19,967 nucleotides of DNA from Synergistaceae bacterium (GCA_017475805.1 JAFVEW010000267.1:1-19967); one strand, 5' to 3'; numbered from the stretch's first letter, positions 1 through 7,517 are shown. Made by a program: numbers and translations. The notes: a model not told the origin generated them from the letters alone.

Positions 1-92
1 AATTTGAAATCAGGAATTTCAGACGAGAACGCCGGAGCTAAAACTAAACTACAAACGCAAAAGGCTAAAGCTAAAATAAAAATTTTTCGCAT
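1..92 (-). CDS. Exported protein, N-terminal fragment (cut by window start)
   Basis: An open frame starts with ATG at 92 on the minus strand and runs off the window edge after 30 codons. It begins MRKIFILALAFCVCSLVLAP, then AFSSEIPDFK: a basic n-region, a hydrophobic core of about 15 residues and a small-residue c-region, which is a typical Sec signal peptide with likely cleavage around residues 22-24. There is no clear lipobox. A strong Shine-Dalgarno sequence (GGAGGG, plus-strand 101-106) lies 8 nt before the ATG, and a good promoter is placed upstream. The gene is divergent from the epimerase gene. The mature protein lies outside the window, so its function cannot be judged. Confidence 0.7.
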   Translation of the reverse strand, partial: MRKIFILALAFCVCSLVLAPAFSSEIPDFK

Positions 93-126
93 AAAAATTG
101 CCCTCCTGAAATTAATAATTTTGAAA

Positions 127-155
127 ATTCTATGAATAAAAAATATAACGGTCAA
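127..155 (-). promoter_or_regulatory. Sigma70-type promoter for the leftward exported-protein gene
   Basis: On the minus strand, TTGACC (plus-strand 150-155) and TAGAAT (127-132) are separated by exactly 17 bp. This is close to the housekeeping consensus. The predicted start near 120 leaves a leader of about 30 nt containing the GGAGGG site. It is one of the best promoter matches in the window. Confidence 0.65.
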
Positions 156-193
156 CTCGTAGAAATACATATAAGAGATTAAAAAATTTTTCG

Positions 194-199
194 TATAAT
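194..199 (+). promoter_or_regulatory. Possible -10 element for the aldose epimerase gene
   Basis: A perfect TATAAT lies about 60 nt before the epimerase start codon on the coding strand. No convincing -35 hexamer is seen 16-18 bp upstream, so this is only a candidate. The rest of 100-258 is AT-rich and holds nothing else I can name. Confidence 0.3.
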
Positions 200-258
200 T
201 AAAAAACTAATCTGTCCCGAAAAAATCTCACGAAAGGAAAAAGAAAAATTTTTTTATC

Positions 259-1137
259 ATGGAAAATATTATTTTGAATTACAACGGAACGCGAGCTGAA
301 GTTCAATATCGCGGAGCGCAATTAGCTTCTTATAAAACTGCAAACGGCCGTGAAGTTCTTTGGCAGGGCGACGCTTGGCCTCAACACACGCCGATTTTAT
401 TTCCTGTTTGCGGATCTGTGAAAGACGAAAAAATTAAAATCGCCGGAAAAGAATATCATATGACTAAACACGGCTTCACTCGAAATCCTGACTTCAAGCC
501 CGTTAAAGTCGGCGATGATTTTGTTGACATGGTGCTTGAACCTACTGATGAGAGCAAAGAAATGTATCCTTTTGAATTTAGGCTTCACGTTATTCACACG
601 CTGCTTGAAAAAGGTTTCAGAACGACGCTCTTAGTCGAAAATCTTTCAGATAAAGTTATGCCTTTCTGCACCGGCGGCCATCCCGGCTTTGCGCTGCCTA
701 TGGAAGACGGAGCAAAATTTGAAGATTATGATGTCGTTTTCTCAAAACCTGAAAACGGCGTTAACTCTTTGGCGGCAGGCGGCGGCTGTATCAGCGGCAC
801 TGAAGTTTTAACTTCAATTCGCGATAAAGGAATTTTATCATTAAATCATGAGCTTTTTGACGAGCGCGACGCAATTATCTTAACAAGTCTTAACAGCCGC
901 AGCGTTAAATTAATCAATAGAAAGTCAGGCAAGGGAATTTTATTTGAATTTCCAAAAATGGAAGTACTCGGAATTTGGAGTATGCCTAAAGCAAACGCCG
1001 ATTATCTTTGCTTAGAGCCTTGGCACGGAATGCCGGACACTATTGAAACAAGCGGCAATTTTGAAGACAAGCCTTTTGTTACTTTACTTGAGCCCGGAAA
1101 GTCTTGGAAAGGAAGTTATACAGTCAGCATGATATAA
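259..1137 (+). CDS. Aldose 1-epimerase family protein (GalM/LacX-like mutarotase)
   Basis: The 292-residue protein resembles the galactose mutarotase superfamily, closest in style to the LacX branch. These enzymes interconvert alpha and beta anomers of aldoses or sugar phosphates in the cytosol. Family landmarks are visible: KHGF at 70-73 with His71, the GGHPGF block with His141 (expected general acid), and the EPWHG block with Glu253 (expected general base). Length fits the family and there is no signal peptide. The start is the only reasonable Met, since the next is at residue 68. The purine-rich AAGGAAA stretch is about 20 nt upstream, farther than usual, with an A5T7 tract between. Nothing nearby identifies the sugar; the following lipoprotein gene may be co-transcribed. 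Confidence 0.85.
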   Translation: MENIILNYNGTRAEVQYRGAQLASYKTANGREVLWQGDAWPQHTPILFPVCGSVKDEKIKIAGKEYHMTKHGFTRNPDFKPVKVGDDFVDMVLEPTDESKEMYPFEFRLHVIHTLLEKGFRTTLLVENLSDKVMPFCTGGHPGFALPMEDGAKFEDYDVVFSKPENGVNSLAAGGGCISGTEVLTSIRDKGILSLNHELFDERDAIILTSLNSRSVKLINRKSGKGILFEFPKMEVLGIWSMPKANADYLCLEPWHGMPDTIETSGNFEDKPFVTLLEPGKSWKGSYTVSMI

Positions 1138-1165
1138 TTAATTTTAATACGTAAAATTAATTATA
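1133..1165. repeat. 14-bp perfect AT-rich inverted repeat over the epimerase stop codon
   Basis: The left arm TATAATTAATTTTA (1133-1146) and right arm TAAAATTAATTATA (1152-1165) are exact reverse complements around a 5-nt loop, ATACG. The left arm contains the epimerase TAA stop (1135-1137). The right arm ends just before the AGGGG ribosome site of the lipoprotein gene. No T-run follows on the plus strand, so it is not a standard terminator. It could be an RNA stem between two genes, an attenuating structure, or a protein-binding palindrome. Confidence 0.6.
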
Positions 1166-1180
1166 AAGGGGTAGCTGAAA

Positions 1181-2296
1181 ATGCGTAAAATAAAATTTTT
1201 GCTAGCGATGTCGCTTTTAGTTTTCGTGTTCTCGGGTTGCGGTGGAAGTGCTGGCGACGGCGACGATTCAGACTCGGACGCAACTTTACATGAACAAATT
1301 TCAGAATTATTAACGGGACAATGGCTCGCATACTCAAATTCCGTCAGGAGTACGCCTACAGTAGCTGCAACAACAATAAGGCTTTCCAGCTTCGGGAATT
1401 TTAATCTTTCTATTTCAGATGTGAATTTCGCAAGTGATTCTGATAATTCTGCCGGAACTGCAAAAGTTTATTATTCGCTTTTATGCTCAGTTTATACTTT
1501 CGGCGGCAACTTTTTAGAGAACTTGGCTATACGAAGCTATACAAGTTCTTCGACTTCAATATACAAAGAGATGATTTTGACTCCTACCTCAGCCACTGAA
1601 TGGGTTTTGCAAGACCCTGACAGCTCGACAAAAATTACATTGACATTTACTTCTCTATCCGAAGGCACAAGTATGCAAGCTGTTATCACAGGCTCGGAAA
1701 CTTTATCTTCAACTAACACTCAATATAATTACACAATTACTTGTAATTCTTTCAAGAAGAATGCTACGGCACTTGAAGACTCAGCACCCGAAAGCGAGGG
1801 GGCAGACGCTGAAAAAATCGCGAATATTTTAACAGGCACTTGGAAATTCTCAGAAGGCGACGAGAGCGGCTCGGCCACAGCTTCGAGTAACTTTGACAGA
1901 GACAGTGCTGATGTTACACTTGAATTAGCAACAAATGTTTATTTAATAATCTCAGATGTAGACCTTGAGCCTGAAGGCAATACAACGTCATTAACTGGCA
2001 CGGCCAAAGTCGTTTATAATCACCAGTGGACGGCACGTGACGAGACAGGTGCAATGGTTGGCGATGTCGGCGGTTTCCAATTTGCAAGAACAAGCGGCCA
2101 AGACGCGATGAAACTCATTCACGTCCGCGATAATATTTGGAGGCTTGAAGATATAACAACAGGCAACGAACACATCGTCATAACTGTTGAGTCTGAAACA
2201 GAACTCAGCACTATATGGGCAGGAGTTACTAGCATAGTAGGCAATATTGGCAATACGTATAACTATTCAATTACTTGTTCGTTCAGAAAACAATAG
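1181..2296 (+). CDS. Lipoprotein with two tandem copies of a beta-rich domain
   Basis: This 371-residue protein has a lipoprotein signal: MRKIK, a hydrophobic core and the lipobox FSGC, with Cys20 as the lipidated residue, followed by a flexible Gly/Asp/Ser linker (21-34). The rest is two copies of one domain, about 40-193 and 213-370. Matching landmarks are LLTGQW/ILTGTW near the start, SISDV/IISDV followed by GTAKVYY/GTAKVVY, WVLQD/WRLED, and the closing YNYTITC/YNYSITC with an aligned Cys (188/366). Alternating polar and hydrophobic residues suggest beta strands, possibly a lipocalin-like or adhesin-like fold, but I do not recognise the family. It is probably anchored to an envelope membrane. 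AGGGG about 10 nt before ATG supports the start. Its 3' end overlaps the convergent amidohydrolase gene by 14 nt. Confidence 0.8.
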   Translation: MRKIKFLLAMSLLVFVFSGCGGSAGDGDDSDSDATLHEQISELLTGQWLAYSNSVRSTPTVAATTIRLSSFGNFNLSISDVNFASDSDNSAGTAKVYYSLLCSVYTFGGNFLENLAIRSYTSSSTSIYKEMILTPTSATEWVLQDPDSSTKITLTFTSLSEGTSMQAVITGSETLSSTNTQYNYTITCNSFKKNATALEDSAPESEGADAEKIANILTGTWKFSEGDESGSATASSNFDRDSADVTLELATNVYLIISDVDLEPEGNTTSLTGTAKVVYNHQWTARDETGAMVGDVGGFQFARTSGQDAMKLIHVRDNIWRLEDITTGNEHIVITVESETELSTIWAGVTSIVGNIGNTYNYSITCSFRKQ

Positions 2297-3143
2297 ACGC
2301 GGCATTTTGATAGAAAATTAAATTTTTTTCAGCGTCGCTTAAATTTTTAAGGGCTTTGAAACTTTCAACGCTGTCTTTTTGGCTACTCCACGGCGAGTCA
2401 GTTCCGAAGATAACGCGGGAAGCTCCGAAGCTCTTTATTATTTTCGTGAATTTTTCCTCGCTTAACATTTCACATTCTTTAGAATTTTTATAAAAATTAT
2501 CTCCGTTCGGCGTGAAATGTCCGAGTGAAAAGGCCGTGTCAATATAAATTCCTTCATAATCAGCAAAGATTTTTTCAGCTTCGTCCCAAGCTCTCCAGCC
2601 GCCCATGTGAGCAAGAATTATTTTTTTAGGATTTTTAATTTTTTTCAGCGCGTTAAAAATTTTTTCAGGCATTGCAAAATCATTGCCCGGAAAGCCTATA
2701 TCCCAGCCAGCGTGAATTAAAACCGCTAAATCTAAATCGCAGGCGCATTCAAGAATTTTTATAAATTTTTCGTCGTCAATGCTAACGCCCTGATAAACCG
2801 GGTGAAGTTTAATACCTTTAATATTAGCTTCTGAAATTCGTCTTAATTCTGATTCAAAATTTTCAAAATCAGGGTGCATAGCTCCGAACGAAATTATATT
2901 TTTTGACTCAGAATTTAATTTTATGGCTTTATCGTTAATACTTTGAACTTGCTTAGAGCTTGTCGCAACAGGTTGCAAAATAGAAAAGGACACGCCCGAC
3001 TCTTTCATCGAGAGTTCGAGCGCGCTTAATGTTCCATCAGTAAAAGGCCGCGTGTGGCTCTTGGCCTGTAACTTTTCAATGGCTGACGCGGCAATTTTTT
3101 CAGGAAACGTATGAACGTGAAAATCTATAATTTTATTAATCAT
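2283..3143 (-). CDS. Metal-dependent amidohydrolase (amidohydrolase-2 type TIM barrel)
   Basis: The 286-residue protein has the metal-site pattern of the amidohydrolase-2 family: DFHVH at the first strand (His9, His11), GIKLHP (Lys112, His114), LIHAG (His144), ILAHMGG (His179) and FGTDSPW with the catalytic Asp249. Members hydrolyse or decarboxylate small ring or amide compounds in the cytosol; the substrate cannot be deduced. Its ATG overlaps the last 8 nt of the upstream symporter gene, so the two are very likely translationally coupled, and the symporter may import its substrate. Its own ribosome site is weak, which fits coupling. The 3' end overlaps the convergent lipoprotein gene, leaving no room for an intergenic terminator. 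Confidence 0.85.
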   Translation of the reverse strand: MINKIIDFHVHTFPEKIAASAIEKLQAKSHTRPFTDGTLSALELSMKESGVSFSILQPVATSSKQVQSINDKAIKLNSESKNIISFGAMHPDFENFESELRRISEANIKGIKLHPVYQGVSIDDEKFIKILECACDLDLAVLIHAGWDIGFPGNDFAMPEKIFNALKKIKNPKKIILAHMGGWRAWDEAEKIFADYEGIYIDTAFSLGHFTPNGDNFYKNSKECEMLSEEKFTKIIKSFGASRVIFGTDSPWSSQKDSVESFKALKNLSDAEKNLIFYQNAASIVF

Positions 3144-4704
3144 CGGCGAGTGCTTTCGACTGTCTGACCATGACCGTGCGAGTGTAGCAGGAGAAAGCGT
3201 CCTCTAAGAATTTTTTATCGGGCTTAGGAGTTATAAAACTCACAACAGGAACGATAATAAATCCTGCTAACATGCAAAAAGCTCCGGCGTTAATCGGCGA
3301 TTGCAACATAGGCGGGAAGTCAGGACGAATAAAAATATTTGCTGTCATCACGACGCTTGAGAAAATGAAATTAATCCAGCACGAGATTTTTGTTACACCT
3401 TTCCAATATAAGCTATACATGAACGGTGCTAAGAAAGCTCCGGCCAAAGCTCCCCACGAAACTCCCATTAATTGAGCTATGAAAGTTACGTTTGATTTAT
3501 ATTGAATTAAAGCAAGAATGACGGAAATAATTATGAAAATCACGATTAAAACTCTCATGATTTTTAACTGTTTTTTCTCGTCCATCTCTTTAACAACGTG
3601 GCCTTTTAATAAATCGAGTGTCAGAGTCGAGCTTGAAGCAAGAACTAATGACGAAAGCGTTGACATCGAAGCCGACAAGACCAAGATGACAACTACAGCA
3701 AGCAAAATATCAGGCAAGCCCGACAGCATTACAGGAATTACAGAGTCGTAGCCTTCAGCAGGTACGCCGACGCCGGCGGGATCAAGCTGTGCCGTGAAAA
3801 GTCTGCCGAAGCCGCCTAAGAAATAGCAGCCGCCTGCAACTACAAGCGCAAATAAAGTTGAAATTACTGTGCCTTTTGTTATGTCGCTCTCGTTTTTAAT
3901 AGCGTAAAATTTTTGAACCATTTGCGGAAGTCCCCAAGTTCCTAAACTCGTTAAGATTACGACGAACATTAAATTAATCGGATCAGGGCCAAAGAACGAG
4001 GCAAAAATTCCCGGCGATTTCGCGAGCGGTGTAGCGGCGTGAGCGTCTGAAATTTGAGCAAGCCCTGCTAACGCTTCAGTAAGTCCTCCGCGTGAGGATA
4101 AAACAGCAACAACAACCGCGCTTATTCCAAATAACATAATAATTCCCTGAATGAAATCATTAATCGCTGTAGCCATATAGCCGCCTGCAACGACGTAAAT
4201 TCCTGTTAAAATTGCCATTGCTATAACGCAGACTGAGTAATCAATGCTGAAAGCCATTCCAAAAAGTCTGCTTAAGCCGTTATATAAACTAGCCGTATAA
4301 GGAATCAAAAATATGAAGCAAATTATCGACGCAGCGATCTTTAATGCGTTACTCGAAAATCTTTTCCCGAAGAAATCCGGCATAGTTGCACTTGAAAGAT
4401 ATTGCGTCATTATTCGAGTTCGTCGGCCAAGCACAGCCCAAGCCATTAACGAACCTATAATAGCGTTCCCAAGACCTGCCCATGTCGCCGAAATTCCGTA
4501 ACGCCAACCGAATTGTCCAGCATAGCCTACAAAGACGACTGCGGAGAAATAACTTGTTCCATAAGCAAAAGCCGTCAGCCACGGACCGACAGCACGACCG
4601 CCTAAAACGAAGCCTGTTACATCGGTTGAATGTTTACGACAATATAAACCGATGCCGAGCATTATTCCAAAAAATATTAAAACTAAAAAAATTTTCATGA
4701 ACAT
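3136..4704 (-). CDS. Sodium:solute symporter (SSS family, PutP-like)
   Basis: This 522-residue, strongly hydrophobic protein fits the 13-helix sodium:solute symporter family, which carries amino acids, sugars, vitamins or carboxylates with Na+. Family features seen are the substrate/sodium helix around SYFSAVVFVGYAG (51-63), YVVAGGYMATAINDFIQG (170-187), and SASMSTLSS (344-352), whose Ser348 and Thr349 align with the Na+ ligands Ser340/Thr341 of PutP. The C-terminal tail (about 490-522) is hydrophilic and cytosolic. The first of two close ATGs is chosen because AGGAG sits 10 nt upstream of it. It forms an overlapping pair with the amidohydrolase gene. The solute is unknown; proline is possible, but so is the amidohydrolase's substrate. 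Confidence 0.9.
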   Translation of the reverse strand: MFMKIFLVLIFFGIMLGIGLYCRKHSTDVTGFVLGGRAVGPWLTAFAYGTSYFSAVVFVGYAGQFGWRYGISATWAGLGNAIIGSLMAWAVLGRRTRIMTQYLSSATMPDFFGKRFSSNALKIAASIICFIFLIPYTASLYNGLSRLFGMAFSIDYSVCVIAMAILTGIYVVAGGYMATAINDFIQGIIMLFGISAVVVAVLSSRGGLTEALAGLAQISDAHAATPLAKSPGIFASFFGPDPINLMFVVILTSLGTWGLPQMVQKFYAIKNESDITKGTVISTLFALVVAGGCYFLGGFGRLFTAQLDPAGVGVPAEGYDSVIPVMLSGLPDILLAVVVILVLSASMSTLSSLVLASSSTLTLDLLKGHVVKEMDEKKQLKIMRVLIVIFIIISVILALIQYKSNVTFIAQLMGVSWGALAGAFLAPFMYSLYWKGVTKISCWINFIFSSVVMTANIFIRPDFPPMLQSPINAGAFCMLAGFIIVPVVSFITPKPDKKFLEDAFSCYTRTVMVRQSKALADD

Positions 4705-4740
4705 AATTTGTTCACTCCTGAAATCAAAATAAAAATTGAA

Positions 4741-4746
4741 ATTATA
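4741..4746 (-). promoter_or_regulatory. Possible -10 element for the symporter-amidohydrolase operon
   Basis: A perfect TATAAT on the minus strand lies about 37 nt upstream of the symporter ATG, with no good -35 at normal spacing. The 143-nt gap (4705-4847) shows no strong terminator for SBP8, only a weak CTAAA/TTTAG fold before a T-run. Read-through from SBP8 into the symporter is therefore possible. Confidence 0.3.
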
Positions 4747-4847
4747 AAAATTTCGCAGGAAAATTTATCGCGAAAATTCTATAAAAGCAACTCGCAAAAA
4801 AGATAGCTAAAAATTTAGTAATTTGACTTTTGAACAGCAGAGTAGAA

Positions 4848-5672
4848 TTAGAAATTCTCCCAAACTCTTGATATAGTTTGATCCATGATTCTTTGACGAT
4901 CTCGTTTTGAAATGCCTTTTAATGCGTCGTTAATCTCTTGGACAAGTTTAGTATCATTCTTACGGACACCTGCGCAAATTCCTGTAAAATCAAACTTAAA
5001 GCCTTCGCCTTCTGAAAGTTTTACCATGACAAAGCCCGGATAAACTCTCTCGTAAGTTTTTGCTGAGTCTAAGTCTAAAATAATCGCGTCAGCTTCTTTT
5101 TTTCTAAGTTTATCAAAAAGTTCATTGACTTTCGTAGCGGGCGGAAGGTGAATTGCGCCTCTAATCTGAGTGATAGCTCGGTCAGCATGTGTATCTTTTT
5201 GAGCAAGTATTGATGCGCCGATAAAATCTTTCAGAGTTTTTGCCTGTGAATATTTCCCGTTTCTATGGACCATAATTCCGTATTCTGTAGTTTGAATATC
5301 ATAAGTTTCTGTGAAAGCTATGTTCTTTTTTCGTTCGTTTGTGTCTAACATTCCTGAAAAAATCGCATCAATTTCATTATGATTGAGAGCTTGAACTAAA
5401 TCATTCCATGCGATTTTTTTAACTTCAAGTTTTGCCCCTATTAATTCAGCAACGAGTTTAGCAATCTGAATATCATAACCTTCAGCGTATGAGCCTTTTT
5501 GATTTATTATAGGAACATTTGAGTCAGTAGCTGTCTTTTCTTCCCAGTTATTAGGCTGATAATCACATTCAGTGCCGATACGAAGAACTCGCGTCTCGTG
5601 TACATGAAAACGAAGACCTGCAAAGATGAATACGAATATTAATAAAAATAAAATGAGAGAATATTTTTTCAT
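4848..5672 (-). CDS. SBP8: family-3 solute-binding protein, C-lobe type A, last of the array
   Basis: This 274-residue copy has its hydrophobic anchor at about 4-20. Seen motifs are TECDY (Cys36), NNWEE, EGYDIQIAK (64-72), FSGMLDTNERKK (Arg114, the expected carboxylate-binding Arg), the type A C-lobe AQKDT and ADAIILDLDSAKTY (Asp200, expected amino-group ligand), and GICAGVRK (Cys233). It shares the PIINQ block only with SBP7, so those two N-lobes are sisters. It starts with ATG preceded by AAGGA. It appears to be a separate unit: the SBP7 terminator lies upstream, followed by its own promoter candidate. The C-terminus, RVWENF, departs slightly from the common AREWEN ending. Confidence 0.9.
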   Translation of the reverse strand: MKKYSLILFLLIFVFIFAGLRFHVHETRVLRIGTECDYQPNNWEEKTATDSNVPIINQKGSYAEGYDIQIAKLVAELIGAKLEVKKIAWNDLVQALNHNEIDAIFSGMLDTNERKKNIAFTETYDIQTTEYGIMVHRNGKYSQAKTLKDFIGASILAQKDTHADRAITQIRGAIHLPPATKVNELFDKLRKKEADAIILDLDSAKTYERVYPGFVMVKLSEGEGFKFDFTGICAGVRKNDTKLVQEINDALKGISKRDRQRIMDQTISRVWENF

Positions 5673-5734
5673 TTTTTAGAAATCCTTTTTTAATTTTTTT
5701 TATTTATTTTTTGGGGATTTTGAAGCATTAGAAA

Positions 5735-5764
5735 ATTTTATCAAAATGAAATCATAATTTGCAA
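5735..5764 (-). promoter_or_regulatory. Promoter for SBP8
   Basis: On the minus strand TTGCAA (plus-strand 5759-5764) and TAAAAT (5735-5740) are 18 bp apart, immediately downstream of the SBP7 terminator T-run. The same TAAAATTT core recurs in the candidate promoters before SBP1 and SBP4. Confidence 0.5.
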
Positions 5765-5765
5765 T

Positions 5766-5790
5766 AAAAAAAATCGCTCCTTTAGAGCGA
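5766..5790 (-). terminator. Rho-independent terminator after SBP7, overlapping its last codons
   Basis: Plus-strand 5774-5779 (TCGCTC) pairs with 5785-5790 (GAGCGA) around a 5-nt loop. The following eight A residues (5766-5773) give a U-run in the minus-strand RNA. The upstream arm encodes the final Ser-Leu of SBP7 and the loop contains its TAA stop. Confidence 0.75.
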
Positions 5791-6624
5791 CGAATTATCC
5801 ACTTCTCTTACTATTGAACGATCCATAATTCTTTGACGTTCATTTTTAGAAATATTTTTTAGTGCTCCGTTAATTTCTTTAAGAAGCCCTTTATCATTTT
5901 TACGAACAGCGGCACAAACTCCTGTGTAGTCGAAAAAAAATGTTTCGTCAGAAGCAAATGTTATGCCGACAATTTCAGGATAAAGATTTTCATTCGCTGC
6001 GATTATTTCAGAATCCACGATAATACCGTCAGCGTCATGGCTAAGAAGTTTCGAGAGCATTTCTGAAGCCGTAGCAACCGCCGGAAGACGAATAACCCCT
6101 AAAAGCTGATAGATACCTCGATCTAAATTCGTATTTTTCTGGCCGACAAATTTTGCTCCGGCAAAGTCCGTCATTTTTTTAGCTTTTGAATATTTACCGT
6201 CCCTGTGAACCATAACGCCGTATTTTTTAGGCAGGCCGTAAATGTCAGAAAAGTCAACAGTTTTTTTCCGTTCGCTTGTGTCTAACATTCCTGAAAAAAT
6301 TGCGTCAATTTCATTACGATTGAGAGCCGGAATTAAATCTTCCCATGCAATTTTTCTAACTTCAATGTCAGCACTGATTGACTCGGCAACGAGTTTAGCA
6401 ATCTGAATATCATAACCTTCAGCGTAAAAGCCTTCTTGATTTATTATAGGAATATTAGAGTCAGTAGCTTCCTTTTCCTGCCAGTTATTAGGAGGGTAAT
6501 CACATTCAGTGCCGATACGAAAAACTCGCGTTTTATTTGATGTTTGATTTGAAGGATGATAGAGGCTTGTAAGAACAAAAACGCATACTAAAAAAATAAT
6601 TGTAATGAAAAAAGTTTTTTTCAA
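5782..6624 (-). CDS. SBP7: family-3 solute-binding protein, apparent mosaic of SBP8 and SBP1 types
   Basis: This 280-residue copy starts with TTG, preceded by AAGGAG 9 nt upstream. The anchor (about 4-21) contains an extra Cys14. Motifs: ECDYPPNNW (Cys41), PIINQ, EGYDIQIAK, SGMLDTSERKK (Arg119), IIVDSE (Asp204) and GVCAAVRK (Cys237). The N-lobe matches SBP8 (PIINQ, AKLVAES), but the C-lobe matches SBP1 (KKMTDFAGA, LDRGI, PEIVGITF), several genes away. SBP8-like spacing gives way to SBP1-like residues near residues 138-150. The C-terminus REVDNSSL lacks the common AREWEN ending and is partly encoded by the terminator stem. It is the last gene of the unit SBP4-7. It retains all expected ligand contacts, so it is probably functional. 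Confidence 0.9.
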   Translation of the reverse strand: MKKTFFITIIFLVCVFVLTSLYHPSNQTSNKTRVFRIGTECDYPPNNWQEKEATDSNIPIINQEGFYAEGYDIQIAKLVAESISADIEVRKIAWEDLIPALNRNEIDAIFSGMLDTSERKKTVDFSDIYGLPKKYGVMVHRDGKYSKAKKMTDFAGAKFVGQKNTNLDRGIYQLLGVIRLPAVATASEMLSKLLSHDADGIIVDSEIIAANENLYPEIVGITFASDETFFFDYTGVCAAVRKNDKGLLKEINGALKNISKNERQRIMDRSIVREVDNSSL

Positions 6625-6660
6625 GCTGAATCACTCCTTTATTTTTTGTTTCTTTTTTCT

Positions 6661-6697
6661 TTTTCTAATTCCTACTTTCTAATTTTTAGCTAAATTA
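6661..6697. repeat. Heptanucleotide repeats after SBP6 stop codon
   Basis: Read on the minus strand directly after the SBP6 stop: TTTAGC, then four 7-nt units TAAAAAT, TAGAAAG, TAGGAAT, TAGAAAA. The 29 bp at 6669-6697 match 8416-8444 at 25 positions, and the four differences are two TT-to-CC pairs. The remainder of the gap before SBP7 is purine-rich on the coding strand and carries its ribosome site. Confidence 0.6.
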
Positions 6698-7516
6698 AAG
6701 GTTTTCCCATTCACGGGCTATAGATTTATCCATAATTTTTTGACGGTCATGTTTAGAAAGGCCGCTTAATGCGTCGTTAATTTCTTTGATGAGTTTAGTA
6801 TCATTCCTGCGAACGCCCGCGCAAATGCCTGTGTAATCAAATTTGAAGCCTTCACCAGCTGAAAATTTTATCGTAGTAAAATTCGGATAAACTCTTTCGT
6901 AAGTGTGAGCCGAATCTAAATCTAAAACAGTTGCGTCTGCTTCATTATTTTGAAGTTTATCGAAAACTTCTTTTATTTGCGTTACAGACGGAAGGTGAAT
7001 CGCGCCTCTAATTTGAGCTATAGCTCTGTCAAAATTCGTATCTTTTTGAGCAATGAACGTCGCACCGATAAAATCTTTAAGAGTTTTTGCATCGACATAT
7101 TTTCCGTTTTTATGAACTACAATTCCGTATTCAGAGTCTTGAATATCATAAACATCAGAGAAAGCTATAACTTTTTTTCGTGCGCTAGTGTCTAACATTC
7201 CTGAAAAAATAGCGTCAATTTCACGCCGGTTAAGTGCCGGGATAAGCTCCTGATATGGAAGTTTTTTGACTTCAAGTTTAGCACCGATTGATTTAGCGAC
7301 GATTTTTGCAATCTGAATATCATAGCCTTCGACGTAAAAGCCTTCTTTATTTGCTAAAGGGACATTTGTATCTGTAGGTTGTTCTTCTTCCCAGCTATTT
7401 GTTAAATCACATTCAGTACCTACACGGAAAATCCGCGTTCTGCTTGAAGCAAAATGAAATCCTGCGTAAACAAAAGCCAATATAAATACAAATGCAATAG
7501 CAAATAATTTTTTCAT
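6695..7516 (-). CDS. SBP6: family-3 solute-binding protein with altered pocket loop, C-lobe type A
   Basis: This 273-residue copy starts with ATG only 1 nt after the SBP5 stop; its ribosome site GGGAG lies inside the SBP5 end, so coupling is expected. Arg113, Asp199 and the cysteines 36 and 232 are kept. It is the odd copy in the N-lobe: the loop after ECD reads LTNSWEE, one residue shorter than the YPPNNWEE of its relatives, and the usual W-[ED]-[DE]-L helix start reads YQEL (89-92). These lie where ligand side chains are expected to sit in this fold, so a different ligand is likely. The C-lobe (AQKDTNFDRAI, ADATVLDLDSAHTY) is type A, very close to SBP5 and SBP8. It ends in the common AREWENL. 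Confidence 0.9.
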   Translation of the reverse strand: MKKLFAIAFVFILAFVYAGFHFASSRTRIFRVGTECDLTNSWEEEQPTDTNVPLANKEGFYVEGYDIQIAKIVAKSIGAKLEVKKLPYQELIPALNRREIDAIFSGMLDTSARKKVIAFSDVYDIQDSEYGIVVHKNGKYVDAKTLKDFIGATFIAQKDTNFDRAIAQIRGAIHLPSVTQIKEVFDKLQNNEADATVLDLDSAHTYERVYPNFTTIKFSAGEGFKFDYTGICAGVRRNDTKLIKEINDALSGLSKHDRQKIMDKSIAREWENL

Positions 7517-7517
7517 T

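Noticed and set aside
3272..4700. Rightward open frames across the symporter gene
   Set aside because: Antisense to a clear sodium:solute symporter; the translations have no coherent hydrophobic pattern or motif.
4705..4847. Terminator after SBP8
   Set aside because: Only a 5-bp CTAAA/TTTAG fold before a T-run is present, too weak to call.
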